Shown here piece after piece: positions 1-10,053 of a stretch of DNA of 64,000 nt (positions within the stretch are counted from its first letter, which is position 1; each line of letters starts with the position of its first letter). This stretch comes from Pigmentiphaga aceris (lineage in GTDB: Bacteria > Pseudomonadota > Gammaproteobacteria > Burkholderiales > Burkholderiaceae_B), in the NCBI RefSeq assembly GCF_008119665.1, contig NZ_CP043046.1, positions 558,001 to 622,000 on the forward strand, given 5' to 3'. The notes below the pieces were generated by a model that had not been told where the DNA came from, did not search any database, and saw nothing but the letters and a program-made list of their open reading frames with translations. The translations under genes and the position numbers were made by a program.

Positions 1-223
1 GGACTTGAGCGCGAGGGCGCGCTGCGAGAATTGAACGTTCACGGCGGGATCTTTGGCGCAAGAAGGGGAGCCAATAAAGATACGCCTTGTGATGGGAATC
101 GTCCATCTCGCACCAAGGTGGGTGCCACGTTGTGACGAAAACGATGTTTCGGTGAACAAGGGCTGAAGGAACGATGTTTCAGGGCACGGTGCTTCAGTAC
201 GCAGCGCCTCGGTCCGCAAGGCC
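1..223. other. Non-coding stretch at window edge
   Basis: No convincing gene was found between the window edge and the stop codon of the ABC permease. A 10-base direct repeat, acgatgtttc, occurs at 141-150 and again at 171-180, exactly 30 bases apart. The substrate-binding protein expected for the importer is not here; it may lie to the left of the window or elsewhere. Confidence 0.4.
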
Positions 224-1222
224 TCAATCGCGTGCGCTGTCGTGCCAGCGTTTCAGCACCAGTCGGCCGATGAGCGTCATCACGGCAAACAGCACCACGC
301 CGCTTGCGGTGATCAGCAGCAAGGCTGCAAACAGGCGCGGAATGTTCAACTGCAAGCCGGCTTGCAGAATCTGATAGGCCAGCCCGCCCTGCGTGCCGCC
401 CGTGCCGGCGACGAATTCCGCCACGACGGCACCGATCAATGCCAGCCCCGTAGCGATCCGCAGACCGCTGAAAAACGCTGGCAAGGCCGACGGCACCCGC
501 AGCCGCCACAAGGTCTGCCAGCGCGATGCATGATGCAGCGCGAACAGGTCGCGCAAACCGGGATCGATGCTGCGCAGGCCGAACACCGTGTTGCTGATGA
601 TCGGGAACAGCGCCACGATGGTGGCGCACAAGGTCAGCGCGATCAGACTGTTGTCGACCCAGATGACGATCAGCGGCGCAATCGCCACGATGGGCGTGAC
701 CTGCAACAGCACGGCGTAGGGAAACAGACTGAGTTCGATCAGGCGGCTTTGCACGAACAGGAACGCCAGCGCCACGCCAAGCACGGTGGCCGTCAGCAGC
801 GCCAGCGCGGTGATGCCCAGCGTGAACCACAGCGACGCGGACAGCAGCGCCCAGTCGGCCAGCAAGGTGGTCCAGATCACGCTGGGTGCCGGCACTAGAA
901 AGACAGGCACCTTGAACACGCGCACTGCGCCTTCCCACAGCAGCAGAAGTGCGATGGCGACGACCAGCGGTGCGACGATGGCGGGCCAGAGGGCGGCCTC
1001 GCGCCGGGATGAGGTGTCCGGCTTTGATCCGGGGATTACTTGCGGTGTGATGTTGGTCTTGCTGTGCGGATGCGTGCCAGTTTTTGCTTGGTTGCCGGTT
1101 ACGCGCGGGCCTTCAACCCCAGCAGCGTTGCCAGTCATCGTTTCCCGCGTGGCGTAACCATCGGTCGATGGATTTGATGTACCACCCGGCCGCTTGTCTG
1201 ACGTCCCATGCGACGCGCTCAT
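224..1222 (-). CDS. ABC transporter permease, SsuC/TauC/ThiX-like family
   Basis: Inner-membrane permease of an ABC importer (332 aa). About six hydrophobic segments follow a long polar N-terminal tail of roughly 75 residues. The cytoplasmic coupling loop is recognisable as SRWQTLWRLRVPSALP, which matches the EAA-loop consensus of nitrate/sulfonate/taurine-type permeases. Its ATG overlaps the stop of the ATPase gene by 4 bases (ATGA), so the two are translationally coupled. The tail is longer than usual, and a start further in (at MTGNAAG) is possible. The family is clear, but the substrate (sulfonate, thiamine precursor, nitrate or other) cannot be read from the sequence, and no periplasmic binding protein is adjacent. 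Confidence 0.85.
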   Translation of the reverse strand: MSASHGTSDKRPGGTSNPSTDGYATRETMTGNAAGVEGPRVTGNQAKTGTHPHSKTNITPQVIPGSKPDTSSRREAALWPAIVAPLVVAIALLLLWEGAVRVFKVPVFLVPAPSVIWTTLLADWALLSASLWFTLGITALALLTATVLGVALAFLFVQSRLIELSLFPYAVLLQVTPIVAIAPLIVIWVDNSLIALTLCATIVALFPIISNTVFGLRSIDPGLRDLFALHHASRWQTLWRLRVPSALPAFFSGLRIATGLALIGAVVAEFVAGTGGTQGGLAYQILQAGLQLNIPRLFAALLLITASGVVLFAVMTLIGRLVLKRWHDSARD

Positions 1223-1977
1223 GCTGTCGCCTCGCTGGCGTTCAGCAGCGCCGTATGCAACTGCATCGCCAACGCACCGTACTGGGCCGACTGTCGAAAC
1301 GCCGCGTCTCGCACGGGGGCGTCGATGCGTATCTCGTCCACGATGCGGCCTGGGCGCGGGCTCATTACCGCGACACGATCGGACAGATAGGCGGCTTCGA
1401 ACACATTGTGGGTGACAAAAACCACGCTCAGTCCTTGCGCGCGCACCAGCGCCAGCAGTTCGTCATCCAATCGCTGACGGGTAATGTCGTCCAGTGCACC
1501 GAAGGGTTCGTCCATCAACAGCAAGCTGGGTTGCGTAACCAGCGCTCGCGCAATCGACACGCGCATCTTCATGCCGCCCGACAGTTCACGCGGATACGCC
1601 TTCGCAAAGTCGGACAGACCGACGCGGGCCAGGGCGTCGTCCACGCTGGCAGCACGGTCGCGGGCGGGTACGTTGTCCAGCACCAGGGGCAGCGCCACGT
1701 TGGCGGCTACGGTGGTCCAGGGCATCAGTGTGGCTTCCTGGAACACAAAGGACAGGCGGGCCGAGGGATCACGCAGGATTTCCCCATCGCTGGGCGCATC
1801 CAGGCCCGCAAACAGGCGCAGCAAACTGCTCTTGCCGCAGCCCGATGGGCCGAGCAAAGTCAGGATTTCGCCTGCGTGCAGGGTCAGGTCGATGTCCGAC
1901 AGCGCCACCACGCCGCGATCGAAACGGCGCGCCACATGACGCGCCTGCAACATCGCGGGGCGGGTACCGTCCGTCAT
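1219..1977 (-). CDS. ABC transporter ATP-binding protein, SsuB/TauB/ThiZ-like
   Basis: ATPase subunit that pairs with the downstream permease. It has Walker A (GPSGCGKSS), a Q-loop in SFVFQEATLMPW, the signature LSGGMKMRVSIARAL, Walker B with catalytic Glu (LLLMDEPFGALDD) and the switch His in VTHNV. The ATG at 1977 (MTDGTRPAML) is chosen because it gives 252 aa, typical for the family, and starts 4 bases after the ttcA stop. A longer reading would overlap ttcA. It probably shares a transcript with ttcA, folB and the upstream reductase, though a functional link to those genes is not evident. Confidence 0.88.
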   Translation of the reverse strand: MTDGTRPAMLQARHVARRFDRGVVALSDIDLTLHAGEILTLLGPSGCGKSSLLRLFAGLDAPSDGEILRDPSARLSFVFQEATLMPWTTVAANVALPLVLDNVPARDRAASVDDALARVGLSDFAKAYPRELSGGMKMRVSIARALVTQPSLLLMDEPFGALDDITRQRLDDELLALVRAQGLSVVFVTHNVFEAAYLSDRVAVMSPRPGRIVDEIRIDAPVRDAAFRQSAQYGALAMQLHTALLNASEATA

Positions 1978-1981
1978 CAGG

Positions 1982-3013
1982 TCAGCGGGAAACCAGACGC
2001 GTGAAGCGGATGGGCTGCGGGCCGTCGGCGGGCGTCGAGCCACAGTCGTCGGCCGCGCCCGCTTTTTCCGGCTCGTTCGGGTTCACCGGGTCCACCTGGT
2101 CGAAGGCCATGTCGCCTTCCGGGTCGGGCGTGCCGGTGGGGCGCAGGTTCACGAAGTCGAACAGGTCACGATCCATAAGGTGCGAGGGCGCAACCCGCGA
2201 CATGGCGTTGAAGATGTTCTCCACGCGCCCCGGGAATTTGGCTTCCCACTCGTCGATCAGCTTGCCCACTTCCTGGCGCTTCAGGTTTTCCTGCGAGCCG
2301 CACAGGTTGCACGGAATGATCGGGAACTGCTTCCAGTTCGAATACGCGATCAGGTCTTCTTCCTTGGCATAGGCCAGCGGGCGAATCACGGTGTGACGCC
2401 CATCGTCCGACACCAGTTTTGCCGGCATGCCCTTCATGGTGCCGCCGTAGAACAGGTTCAGGAAGAAGGTAGCCAGAATGTCGTCGCGATGGTGGCCCAG
2501 CGCAATCTTGGTCGCGCCCAGTTCGCCCGCCACGCGATACAGAATGCCGCGACGCAGCCGCGAGCACAGCGAACAGGTGGTTTTACCCGGCTCGATCACA
2601 CGCGTGACGATGGAATAGGTGTCCTGCGTTTCGATGTGGAACGGCACACCGATGCGGGTCAGGTATTCCGGCAGCACGTGTTCCGGGAAGCCCGGCTGCT
2701 TCTGGTCCAGGTTGACGGCAATGATCTCGAAGTTGATCGGCGCGCGCTGGCGCAGCTTCAACAACAGGTCCAGCATGCCGTAGGAGTCCTTGCCCCCCGA
2801 CAGGCAGACCATCACCTTGTCGCCTTCCTCGATCATGTTGAAGTCGGTCACCGCGCGGCCCATTTCGCGCATCAGGCGGCGATCTAGCTTGTTGCGCTCG
2901 CGGGCGATTTTCAGGTCGGCTTGGTTGGCGAAGGTGACGGGCGCGTCGCCCGGTGCCGCGATGGTATCCAGGTCGGTGTCGACGTGGGCGTCCAGATGTT
3001 CGACGAAGTTCAT
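1982..3013 (-). CDS. ttcA: tRNA 2-thiocytidine(32) synthetase TtcA
   Basis: Cytoplasmic tRNA-thiolating enzyme that makes 2-thiocytidine at position 32 of certain tRNAs, using ATP and an Fe-S cluster. The PP-loop SGGKDS lies near residue 70, and two cysteine pairs typical of TtcA are visible ([12 protein letters not shown] and PCNLCGSQ). At 343 aa it is slightly longer than E. coli TtcA, because of a ~45-residue N-terminal extension and a Pro/Glu-rich C-terminal tail. Its start overlaps the folB stop by 4 bases (ATGA). Confidence 0.95.
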   Translation of the reverse strand: MNFVEHLDAHVDTDLDTIAAPGDAPVTFANQADLKIARERNKLDRRLMREMGRAVTDFNMIEEGDKVMVCLSGGKDSYGMLDLLLKLRQRAPINFEIIAVNLDQKQPGFPEHVLPEYLTRIGVPFHIETQDTYSIVTRVIEPGKTTCSLCSRLRRGILYRVAGELGATKIALGHHRDDILATFFLNLFYGGTMKGMPAKLVSDDGRHTVIRPLAYAKEEDLIAYSNWKQFPIIPCNLCGSQENLKRQEVGKLIDEWEAKFPGRVENIFNAMSRVAPSHLMDRDLFDFVNLRPTGTPDPEGDMAFDQVDPVNPNEPEKAGAADDCGSTPADGPQPIRFTRLVSR

Positions 3014-3381
3014 GCCGTCACCTCGCGGGTGGCCGTCACTTCAATACCGACTGCCGCGCAGTCCGCAAAGGCCAGCGGCTTGCCGATGCGCAGGCGCAGT
3101 GCCATGACGTCGGGGAAGTCGGCCAGCAGGCGGGCCTGCAACTGGTCGCACAGGGTTTCGAGCAAGTCCACATGGGCGCGCGTGCACTCGTCGATGATCG
3201 CTTCGCGCAGGCGTCGGTAGTCGAGCACCTCGTGGATGTCGTCGACCTTGCGCGACGTGTGGATCTTGACATCGAATTCGGCATCGATGTGCAGCGGCTG
3301 GCGTGCACCGCGCTCGTGGTCAAGAATGCCGATCTGGCTGTCGACTGCCAGACGCGAGAAGAAGATGCGGCGAGTTTGCAT
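3010..3381 (-). CDS. folB: Dihydroneopterin aldolase
   Basis: Folate biosynthesis enzyme converting 7,8-dihydroneopterin to 6-hydroxymethyl-dihydropterin and glycolaldehyde. The 123-aa chain is family-sized and keeps the active-site Glu region (GILDHERGA), the DYRRL segment, the [12 protein letters not shown] helix and the C-terminal lysine segment ([10 protein letters not shown]). It begins 4 bases after the stop of the SDR gene and overlaps ttcA by 4 bases, so the three form one operon. Confidence 0.93.
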   Translation of the reverse strand: MQTRRIFFSRLAVDSQIGILDHERGARQPLHIDAEFDVKIHTSRKVDDIHEVLDYRRLREAIIDECTRAHVDLLETLCDQLQARLLADFPDVMALRLRIGKPLAFADCAAVGIEVTATREVTA

Positions 3382-3385
3382 GGGG

Positions 3386-4195
3386 TCAGGAATCAGTAGG
3401 CCGGGGCGCGCCGTCGGCAGGGTTCATCATGCTGAAGTCACGGGCAAAACCCATCAGGTGTTGCCCGCCATCGACCAGCAGCGTGGTGCCGGTCATCGCA
3501 GGGTTGGTGGCGGCGAACAGCACGGCCTGGGCAATGTCTTCCGGGCGGCTTGCCTGGCCCAGCGGGGCCAGCTTGTGCGCGTTGGCAAAACCTTCCGGCG
3601 TCTGCAGGTGGCTGATCAGCGTCAGGCCAGGGGCCACGCCCAGCACCCGCACGGTGGGTGCCAGCGCCTGCGCCAGCATGGTGGTGGCGGCTTCCAGCGC
3701 AGCCTTGGTCAGGCTGTAGGACAGGAAGTCGGGATTGTAATTCCACAGTTTCTGGTCGAGCAGATTGACGACCACGCCGCGTGCGGTGGGGCTTTCTGCC
3801 TGCAAGCGCGCAGCCAGGTCGCGAGCCAGCACGATCGGGGCAACCAGGTTTGCGCCCAGGTGGCGTTGCAGGTTGGCACCGCAGAAACTGCCTGCGTCGT
3901 CGTATTCGAAACGCGAGGCGTTGTTGATCACGGCATCGACCCGGCCCAGGCCGTCGGCCACCCGCGCCAGCAAGCCGTTCACGGCAGCTTCGTCGTCCAG
4001 GTCGCAGGCCAGGGTGATGGCATCGACGCCGAATTGGCGCACCTGGGCGGCAGTGTCTTCAGCGTCGTCGGCCGAGGTCGCGTAATGCACGGCCACGTTC
4101 CAGCCCTGACGGGCGAAGGCCAGCGCGATGTCGCGGCCGATGCGGCGCGCAGCGCCGGTGACCAGCACGGTCTTGCGCAGGGGAGTGTCGCTCAT
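3386..4195 (-). CDS. Short-chain dehydrogenase, FolM/pteridine-reductase-like
   Basis: NADPH-dependent SDR of 269 aa. The cofactor motif near the N-terminus reads TGAARRIG, the TGxxxRxG form that separates pteridine reductases and FolM from ordinary TGxxxGxG SDRs. The active-site Tyr and Lys are in YSLTKAALE. Only 4 bases separate it from folB, so a role reducing dihydromonapterin or dihydrofolate is likely. That role is inferred from motif and context and has not been proved. It heads the minus-strand operon and is divergent from the methyltransferase gene. Confidence 0.85.
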   Translation of the reverse strand: MSDTPLRKTVLVTGAARRIGRDIALAFARQGWNVAVHYATSADDAEDTAAQVRQFGVDAITLACDLDDEAAVNGLLARVADGLGRVDAVINNASRFEYDDAGSFCGANLQRHLGANLVAPIVLARDLAARLQAESPTARGVVVNLLDQKLWNYNPDFLSYSLTKAALEAATTMLAQALAPTVRVLGVAPGLTLISHLQTPEGFANAHKLAPLGQASRPEDIAQAVLFAATNPAMTGTTLLVDGGQHLMGFARDFSMMNPADGAPRPTDS

Positions 4196-4394
4196 GGAGG
4201 GGGATAAACCGAAAGGCGTGGGCGCAAGTGTACCAATGGGGCTGTGCGCGATGGTTGTAGGAACACGGCGCGAGGGGGGCGGGACGGGTCTGCCAGACGG
4301 CTGGACGTGAAGGGGGCTCGCACCCTGTCACGCCAGGGCAACCGGTAAACATGGTGTTTAACCCGCCAGCCCGTCGGCATGGGAAAATCCCCGC

Positions 4395-5561
4395 ATGACG
4401 ACGCTCCCTGACCTCGATTCCGCCTCCCAGGCGCAAGCCAACCTCGTGTCCGACGCACTGCGCGCCCATATTGCGCAGGCCGGTGGCTGGGTTCCCTTTG
4501 ACGACTGGATGGGGCAGGCGCTGTACGCCCCGGGGCTGGGGTATTACGCCGCCGGGTCCGCCAAATTGGCGGTCGGTGGCCAGACGGCCAGCGGCGACTT
4601 CGTCACCGCCCCTGAACTCACGCCCTTGTTTGCAAAAACCATTGCATTCCAGGTGGCGCAGGTGCTGCAAGCGATTCACAGCGTGGATGTGCTGGAATTC
4701 GGCGCGGGCAGCGGCGCGCTGGCCGAGGGTGTGCTGGAAGAACTGGCAACGCTGGGTATTCCGGCGCGCTATCAGATCATCGAAGTATCGGCCGACTTGC
4801 GGGCGCGGCAGCAGGCAAGGCTGGCTCGATTCGGCGAGCATGTGCACTGGCTGGACCAACTGCCCCTGCACTTCGAAGGCGTGGTGTTGGCCAACGAAGT
4901 GCTGGACGCCATGCCGGTGCAGGCTTTTGCGTGGACCGAAGACGGCACCCTGGCTGAACGCGGCGTGTCGGTTTCCGAGCAGGGTGCGTTTGTGTGGGCC
5001 GAGCGGCCCGCAGGCATGGTGCTGGAACACGAGATGTCCCGCCGCATGCCGCCAATGCCCGGTTATCACTCGGAAATCAATCTGCAAGGCGAGGCCTGGG
5101 TGCGGGCGATGGGCGGCTGGTTGCTGCGCGGTGCCGCGTTCCTGATCGACTACGGTTTTCCCCGTGCGGAGTTCTATCACCCGCAACGCGCAGCAGGCAC
5201 CTTGATGTGCCACTTCCGCCATCACAGCCACGCCGATCCGTTCTGGGCACCGGGCGTGCAGGACATTACCGCGCACGTGGATTTCACCGCGATGGCAGAT
5301 GCCGCGCTGGAAGGCGGGCTGGACGTGCTGGGTTACACCTCGCAGGCGCGTTTCTTGATGAACAGTGGCCTGATGCAGTTGCTGGGGCACCTGGACCCGT
5401 CCGATGCCCAAGCCTACGCGCGGGCTATTGCACCGGTGCAGAAGCTCTTGTCAGAGGCCGAGATGGGCGAACTGTTCAAGGTGCTGGCCGTGGGACGAGG
5501 TATTGACCAGCCGCTGACCGGTTTTTCTCGTAGCGACCGGCGCGAGACGCTGGGGGATTGA
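4395..5561 (+). CDS. SAM-dependent methyltransferase, MidA/NDUFAF7-like (COG1565)
   Basis: Class I methyltransferase of 388 aa. The SAM-binding glycine motif is visible as VLEFGAGSGALAE, followed by an acidic strand (YQIIEVSADLRARQQARL) and LANEVLDAMPVQAF, typical of COG1565. Eukaryotic relatives methylate an arginine of a complex I subunit; the bacterial substrate is not established. The ATG at 4395 is the first in-frame start and gives normal family length. The 199-base divergent spacer contains an imperfect dyad, ggtaaac / gtttaacc, at 4344-4362 that could be an operator. Confidence 0.85.
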   Translation: MTTLPDLDSASQAQANLVSDALRAHIAQAGGWVPFDDWMGQALYAPGLGYYAAGSAKLAVGGQTASGDFVTAPELTPLFAKTIAFQVAQVLQAIHSVDVLEFGAGSGALAEGVLEELATLGIPARYQIIEVSADLRARQQARLARFGEHVHWLDQLPLHFEGVVLANEVLDAMPVQAFAWTEDGTLAERGVSVSEQGAFVWAERPAGMVLEHEMSRRMPPMPGYHSEINLQGEAWVRAMGGWLLRGAAFLIDYGFPRAEFYHPQRAAGTLMCHFRHHSHADPFWAPGVQDITAHVDFTAMADAALEGGLDVLGYTSQARFLMNSGLMQLLGHLDPSDAQAYARAIAPVQKLLSEAEMGELFKVLAVGRGIDQPLTGFSRSDRRETLGD

Positions 5562-5744
5562 TCGGTGTGGAGTGAGGCCCACGCCGGATGGCAGCGGGAC
5601 ATGGGTTCGGTTGCGGGTAAGCGTCCGGGATGTGAATTCGCAGTAGGTGCGGGCGATCAGTACGGACAATATGCGCGGGCAATAAGACAGTACGCCGCGC
5701 AAGCCGCCGGGCACTGAAAATTCAGACCCGGCAGCCGCTTGCTT

Positions 5745-6971
5745 TTACCCTGCAGCAAGCGCTGCGCGTCTTGCAGCGCGCACTGCGTCCTTGATCCCGC
5801 GTGGTTCGCCTGCATGGGCTTTGGCAATCGCGCCGGCATCCACCGCCAGCACGGTGTTCAACGCCGTCTGCCATGCATGCTGATCGACTGTCGTGCGCAG
5901 CGCAGCAGCTTGCAGCAGCGCACTCAGGCGTTCCGGTTTGCGCAGACCATCGGTGCGCTCGATCACATCCAGGGCGGCATCAGGATCACGTGCTGCATCG
6001 CTATCCAGCGAGCGCGCCAGCAGCAATTGCAGCAAGCGCGCCGCGTCGCGTGCCTCGGACGGCACCCGCCAGCGCTCGGCCAGCGACTCGGCTTGCGGCG
6101 ACGCTGCGCACAACAAGGCATAGCGGGACATCAAGGGCAGATCGGCTGCCGCCGCGGCATCCAGGCTGGCAATGACCTCGTCGGTCAGCTCCAGCGCGGG
6201 GGCGACGTGCGACAGCGCATGGGTGTCGCGCAATACCGCCAGCATTCTTGACGGCGTGTCTTGCATCAATCCGCGTGACATTTCGCGCCAGACCCGTTCG
6301 GGCACCAGTGCATCGGCTTCGCCTTCGGCCACCATCTGCTGGCACAGCACCAGCGTGTCGTCGGCCACGGTGAAGTCAGCAAAGCGGGCAGCAAAGCGCG
6401 CCAGACGCAGGATGCGCACGGGGTCTTCGGCAAAGGCTTCGCCCACATGGCGGAAGCGTCGCGCCGCCAGGTCTGCCTGGCCGTCGAAGGGGTCGACCAG
6501 CTTGCCGTCTTTCCCGCGCGCCATGGCGTTGATGCGCAGGTCGCGGCGGCTCAGGTCTTCTTCCAGCGTGACCTCGGGGCCGGCATAGAAGGTGAAACCG
6601 CGATAGCCGCGCCCGGACTTGCGCTCGGTGCGCGCCAGCGCGTATTCCTCTTTGGTGCGGGGATGCAGGAAGACCGGGAAATCGCCGCCCACCGGGATGA
6701 ACTTGCGCCTGGTCATGTCCTCGGGCGAGGTGCCCACAATCACCCAGTCCCGGTCGCCTGCTGGCAGGCCCAGCAGCTCGTCGCGCACTGCACCGCCCAC
6801 CACGTAGACAGACAGGCCGTCGGTGGCGGGGTCGGCTGATGGAAAACCGTGGCTTGTGTCCGACGCCGGGTTGTCGATCCGGGCGGGTTGCAAAGGTGCT
6901 GAATCGACTGCGGTGTCGTTCACAGCCGCAGGTACGGAGCCAACCGGGTCAAGCGAATCACGAGACGCCAT
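5745..6971 (-). CDS. cca: CCA tRNA nucleotidyltransferase
   Basis: Adds or repairs the 3' CCA end of tRNAs. The class II nucleotidyltransferase head is clear: [22 protein letters not shown] and [10 protein letters not shown]. The first ~50 residues are a polar extension ahead of the catalytic core. The C-terminal half lacks a recognisable HD phosphohydrolase motif where E. coli Cca has one, so this appears to be a nucleotidyltransferase without the phosphatase module. Its ATG overlaps the TGA of the next gene upstream by one base (TGATG). Confidence 0.93.
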   Translation of the reverse strand: MASRDSLDPVGSVPAAVNDTAVDSAPLQPARIDNPASDTSHGFPSADPATDGLSVYVVGGAVRDELLGLPAGDRDWVIVGTSPEDMTRRKFIPVGGDFPVFLHPRTKEEYALARTERKSGRGYRGFTFYAGPEVTLEEDLSRRDLRINAMARGKDGKLVDPFDGQADLAARRFRHVGEAFAEDPVRILRLARFAARFADFTVADDTLVLCQQMVAEGEADALVPERVWREMSRGLMQDTPSRMLAVLRDTHALSHVAPALELTDEVIASLDAAAAADLPLMSRYALLCAASPQAESLAERWRVPSEARDAARLLQLLLARSLDSDAARDPDAALDVIERTDGLRKPERLSALLQAAALRTTVDQHAWQTALNTVLAVDAGAIAKAHAGEPRGIKDAVRAARRAALAAG

Positions 6972-7957
6972 CAGTGCGTCCTGTTATGCCGGTCTTTCGT
7001 GCGGCGTAGTCCGTCGTAGCGCGTGCGCGCGTGCTGTCCCGACAGATAACCCGGCGCAATGGTTTCCAGCGGCGTGGGCGTCACGCCCAGTTCCGGCGGT
7101 TGCAGATCGGTATGCACCGAGTCCACCGCCAGACTGTCCAGGTTGTCGCGGCTCAGCAGCGGGTCGCCTGGCAGCATCTCGAAAAACGTGGCTTGCAGAT
7201 GGCCGATGCTCATCGGCAGCGGCAGCACCGTGCGTTCGTTGCCGCTCCAGCGCGCTGCCAGCGACACCAGGTCGCCCAGCGTGTAGATCTGCGGGCCGAC
7301 CAGGGTGTAGGTGTGGCCGATGCTGCGCGGCTCGTCCAGGGCGTGAACGATGGCCTGCACCACATCACCCACGTATACCGGTTGCATGCGTGCACCGCTG
7401 CCCGCCACCGGCAGCACCGGGAACCAGCGCGCCAGGAACGCAAACTTGTTCATGAACTGGTCTTCCGGGCCAAAAACTACTGATGGTCGGAAGATCGTCA
7501 ATTCACCCTGGGGCCAACCAGCAAACACCGCCTTGACAGTTTTTTCGCCGTCGGCCCGCGAGCGCAGGTACATGCTGGGTGCTGCACTGTCTGCGCCCAG
7601 GGCGCTCATGTGGATCAGGCGGCGCACGCCATTGCGCTGGCAGGCCTTGGCCACCCGTTCGGGCAAGGTGACGTGGTTGGTGGCGAAGGCCTTGCCGTAA
7701 GGCGTGCCCCGGTCGCTGTGCAACACGCCGATCAGATTGACCACCGCATCGACGTCGCGCATCTGGGCGTCGAGGTCGGCGTCGTCGTGCACGTTTGCTT
7801 CCACCACCTCGACGGTGGGCAACATGATCAGGTCACGCGCACTGTTACGGCGGCGGGTCGGCACCCGGACCGATCTGCCTTGGGTGACCAGGCGGGCCAC
7901 CAGATGCTGGCCAATGAAGCCTGAACCACCGAGAACCAGTACGCGTACATGTTGCAT
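6971..7957 (-). CDS. NAD(P)-binding SDR, complex I NDUFA9-like subfamily
   Basis: Atypical extended SDR/epimerase-like protein of 328 aa with the Rossmann motif [10 protein letters not shown] at its start. Motifs typical of the NDUFA9-like subfamily follow ([13 protein letters not shown] segment read here as [12 protein letters not shown], then [13 protein letters not shown] and YVGDVVQAI). The classical YxxxK pair is not evident, so it is probably a nucleotide-binding protein with an unassigned role. The ATG at 7957 is preferred over a TTG six codons upstream because it begins immediately before the Rossmann strand. Translationally coupled to cca. Confidence 0.82.
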   Translation of the reverse strand: MQHVRVLVLGGSGFIGQHLVARLVTQGRSVRVPTRRRNSARDLIMLPTVEVVEANVHDDADLDAQMRDVDAVVNLIGVLHSDRGTPYGKAFATNHVTLPERVAKACQRNGVRRLIHMSALGADSAAPSMYLRSRADGEKTVKAVFAGWPQGELTIFRPSVVFGPEDQFMNKFAFLARWFPVLPVAGSGARMQPVYVGDVVQAIVHALDEPRSIGHTYTLVGPQIYTLGDLVSLAARWSGNERTVLPLPMSIGHLQATFFEMLPGDPLLSRDNLDSLAVDSVHTDLQPPELGVTPTPLETIAPGYLSGQHARTRYDGLRRTKDRHNRTH

Positions 7958-8065
7958 ATGTCGAAGCGCTCGCAAAGGGGGAGGGGCATAGGGGGAAGGG
8001 CATCACGTAAAAGAAACTGCACGCCCGTATTAACCCTTGATCTTACTCCCGCGAGGCGATTCGCA

Positions 8066-10033
8066 TTACGGAATGGCTGTCTGCTCTACCAGTTGCGGCG
8101 CGACCGTACCCAGGCGTTGTTTCAAGGATTGCGGCTCGCCGCTGAACAGCGCGGCGTAGTACGTGGCGTTGGACAGCACCTTTTTCACGTAGTCGCGGGT
8201 TTCGTTGAACGGAATGGTTTCGGCGAAGATCGCGCCTTCCACCGGGCCGCTGAGCGTGCCGCGCCAGGTGTGCGGGCGACGCGGGCCGGCGTTGTATCCC
8301 GCCGAGGCCAGCAAGGGCGAATTGTTCAGGTCTTCCAGCACGATGCGCAGGTAGTTGGTGCCCAGGGTCAGGTTGGTGTCCAGATCGTTGACGCTGCTGG
8401 CGCTGTAACCCTGCATGCCGATCTTGCGCGCCACCCAGGTGGCGGTGGCGGGCATCAGCTGCATCAGGCCGGACGCGCCTGCGGTGGACTTGGCATTGGT
8501 GATGAAGCGCGATTCCTGGCGGATCAAGCCATAGACCCAGGTGGGGTCGATGCCGACTTCACGCGCCTTGGCCACCAGTTCGTCATGGAAGGGCGACACG
8601 AAACGCAGGTCGAAGTTGTGTTCGTCGCGGGTGCGGTCGGCGGTGTTGACGGCACGATCCAGCACTTCGCGCTGATAAGCCAGTTCCGATGCGGCAATCA
8701 GTTCGCGGTCTTTCATCTTGCTGATGGCGAAATTCCACTCGCGCACCGCCTCGGTACGCCAGCCGATGTCGAACAGCGCAAGCGCGCGCGCGAGGCCCTC
8801 GTTGCGCGCGGCGCGGCGGCGTTCGGCATCCGTGGGGGCAGCAGCGCGGGGCGGAATGACCACGGGCTGACCAAGTTCTTCCAGCGCCAACTGACCGTAG
8901 AAAGTGAAGTTGCCCGCGATTTTCTGCATGGCGGCATTTGCACCGGCCACATCGCCCAGTGCACCCTGACCGCGTGCGCGCCAGTAGGCCCAGGCATCGT
9001 CTTCATGCATGGACGGCGGCATCTGGTCGATGACCGCCACCACACGCGCCCAGTCGATTGGCGTTTCGCGCAGCGCCATGCGTACGCGCCAGGCCTGACC
9101 GGTTTCGCTCAGCGCAGCACCATCGGCTTCGCGATACCACTGCTTGGCGGCAGGGTCGAGACGCAGGGCGGCAATATAGGCAAACTGGCTGCGGATCCAC
9201 TTCAGGTCCACGGCGGGCAGGCGGCTGCCCCAATTGCGTTCCACGTAGGTGTAGCCCGTGGCCAGGTCGCCCGAGCGCGCCAGGCGGCCCAGCGCCAGCA
9301 CCACCAGTTCGCGGTCGATGGGCGTGCTGATGCTGGGATTGTTCCGCGTCAGCCACACCATCGGATTTTCCAGCATGGCCTTGAAGCTGATACGGCGCGG
9401 CGCGTCGAACACGTATTCCGCCATGCGCCGCGTGTTGTTCAGTTCATTGTCCCGAACGCTGCTTTCGACCATGTCGCGCAGTTGCGGAGCCAAGTCTTCC
9501 CAGCGCAGCGCGCCGTCGTTGACCAGCTGGGTATACAGCGTCCAGCACGCTTCGCCCGGCGAGAAGGTAGCAATGGCCTTCTGGGCAACATATTCGCGGT
9601 GCAGGTGATGCGCGCGCAAGATCGCACAGTCAATTTGCGCAGTGCTGGTGGCCGTGCGTTCCAGCGCAATGACGGTGGAATAATCGCCACGGCGATCCGC
9701 AGCCAGAATCCAGTCGCCACGCAGCCTTTCCGCCAGGTAAGTGGCGGGGTAACGTTCCATGAATGCACGCAGGTCGCCTTCCGGTGGTGGCACCCGCATA
9801 TCGTTCAACTGCTGGTTCAATAACCAGTACTGCGGGTACGCTTCCAGCACATGGCCGCTGGCCTGGGGAATGAAATTGCGCAGATCTGCCCAGCGGCCCG
9901 TACGCACCGCGTCGCGCGCCGACAGGATGACCGAGTCGGGCGGTGGCGGCGGCGCAGCCGAGACGCTGCAGGCGATGCCCAGCAGGGTAGTGGCGGCGAG
10001 GAGCTTCGTGCGGGACAGTGCGCGATGAATCAT
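8066..10033 (-). CDS. slt: Soluble lytic murein transglycosylase
   Basis: Periplasmic peptidoglycan-cleaving enzyme. The ATG at 10033 is chosen because it starts a good signal peptide (MIHRALSRTKLLAATTLLG, then a cleavage region before APPPPP) and gives 655 aa, close to E. coli Slt. A superhelical U-domain makes up most of the protein. The C-terminal SLT domain has the catalytic Glu in GLIRQESRF (near residue 505), then GLMQLMPATA and SAGYNAGP. Longer upstream readings would overlap the divergent cyclo-ligase gene and look non-coding. Confidence 0.93.
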   Translation of the reverse strand: MIHRALSRTKLLAATTLLGIACSVSAAPPPPPDSVILSARDAVRTGRWADLRNFIPQASGHVLEAYPQYWLLNQQLNDMRVPPPEGDLRAFMERYPATYLAERLRGDWILAADRRGDYSTVIALERTATSTAQIDCAILRAHHLHREYVAQKAIATFSPGEACWTLYTQLVNDGALRWEDLAPQLRDMVESSVRDNELNNTRRMAEYVFDAPRRISFKAMLENPMVWLTRNNPSISTPIDRELVVLALGRLARSGDLATGYTYVERNWGSRLPAVDLKWIRSQFAYIAALRLDPAAKQWYREADGAALSETGQAWRVRMALRETPIDWARVVAVIDQMPPSMHEDDAWAYWRARGQGALGDVAGANAAMQKIAGNFTFYGQLALEELGQPVVIPPRAAAPTDAERRRAARNEGLARALALFDIGWRTEAVREWNFAISKMKDRELIAASELAYQREVLDRAVNTADRTRDEHNFDLRFVSPFHDELVAKAREVGIDPTWVYGLIRQESRFITNAKSTAGASGLMQLMPATATWVARKIGMQGYSASSVNDLDTNLTLGTNYLRIVLEDLNNSPLLASAGYNAGPRRPHTWRGTLSGPVEGAIFAETIPFNETRDYVKKVLSNATYYAALFSGEPQSLKQRLGTVAPQLVEQTAIP

Positions 10034-10053
10034 GCGGATAACGACACGAAAAA

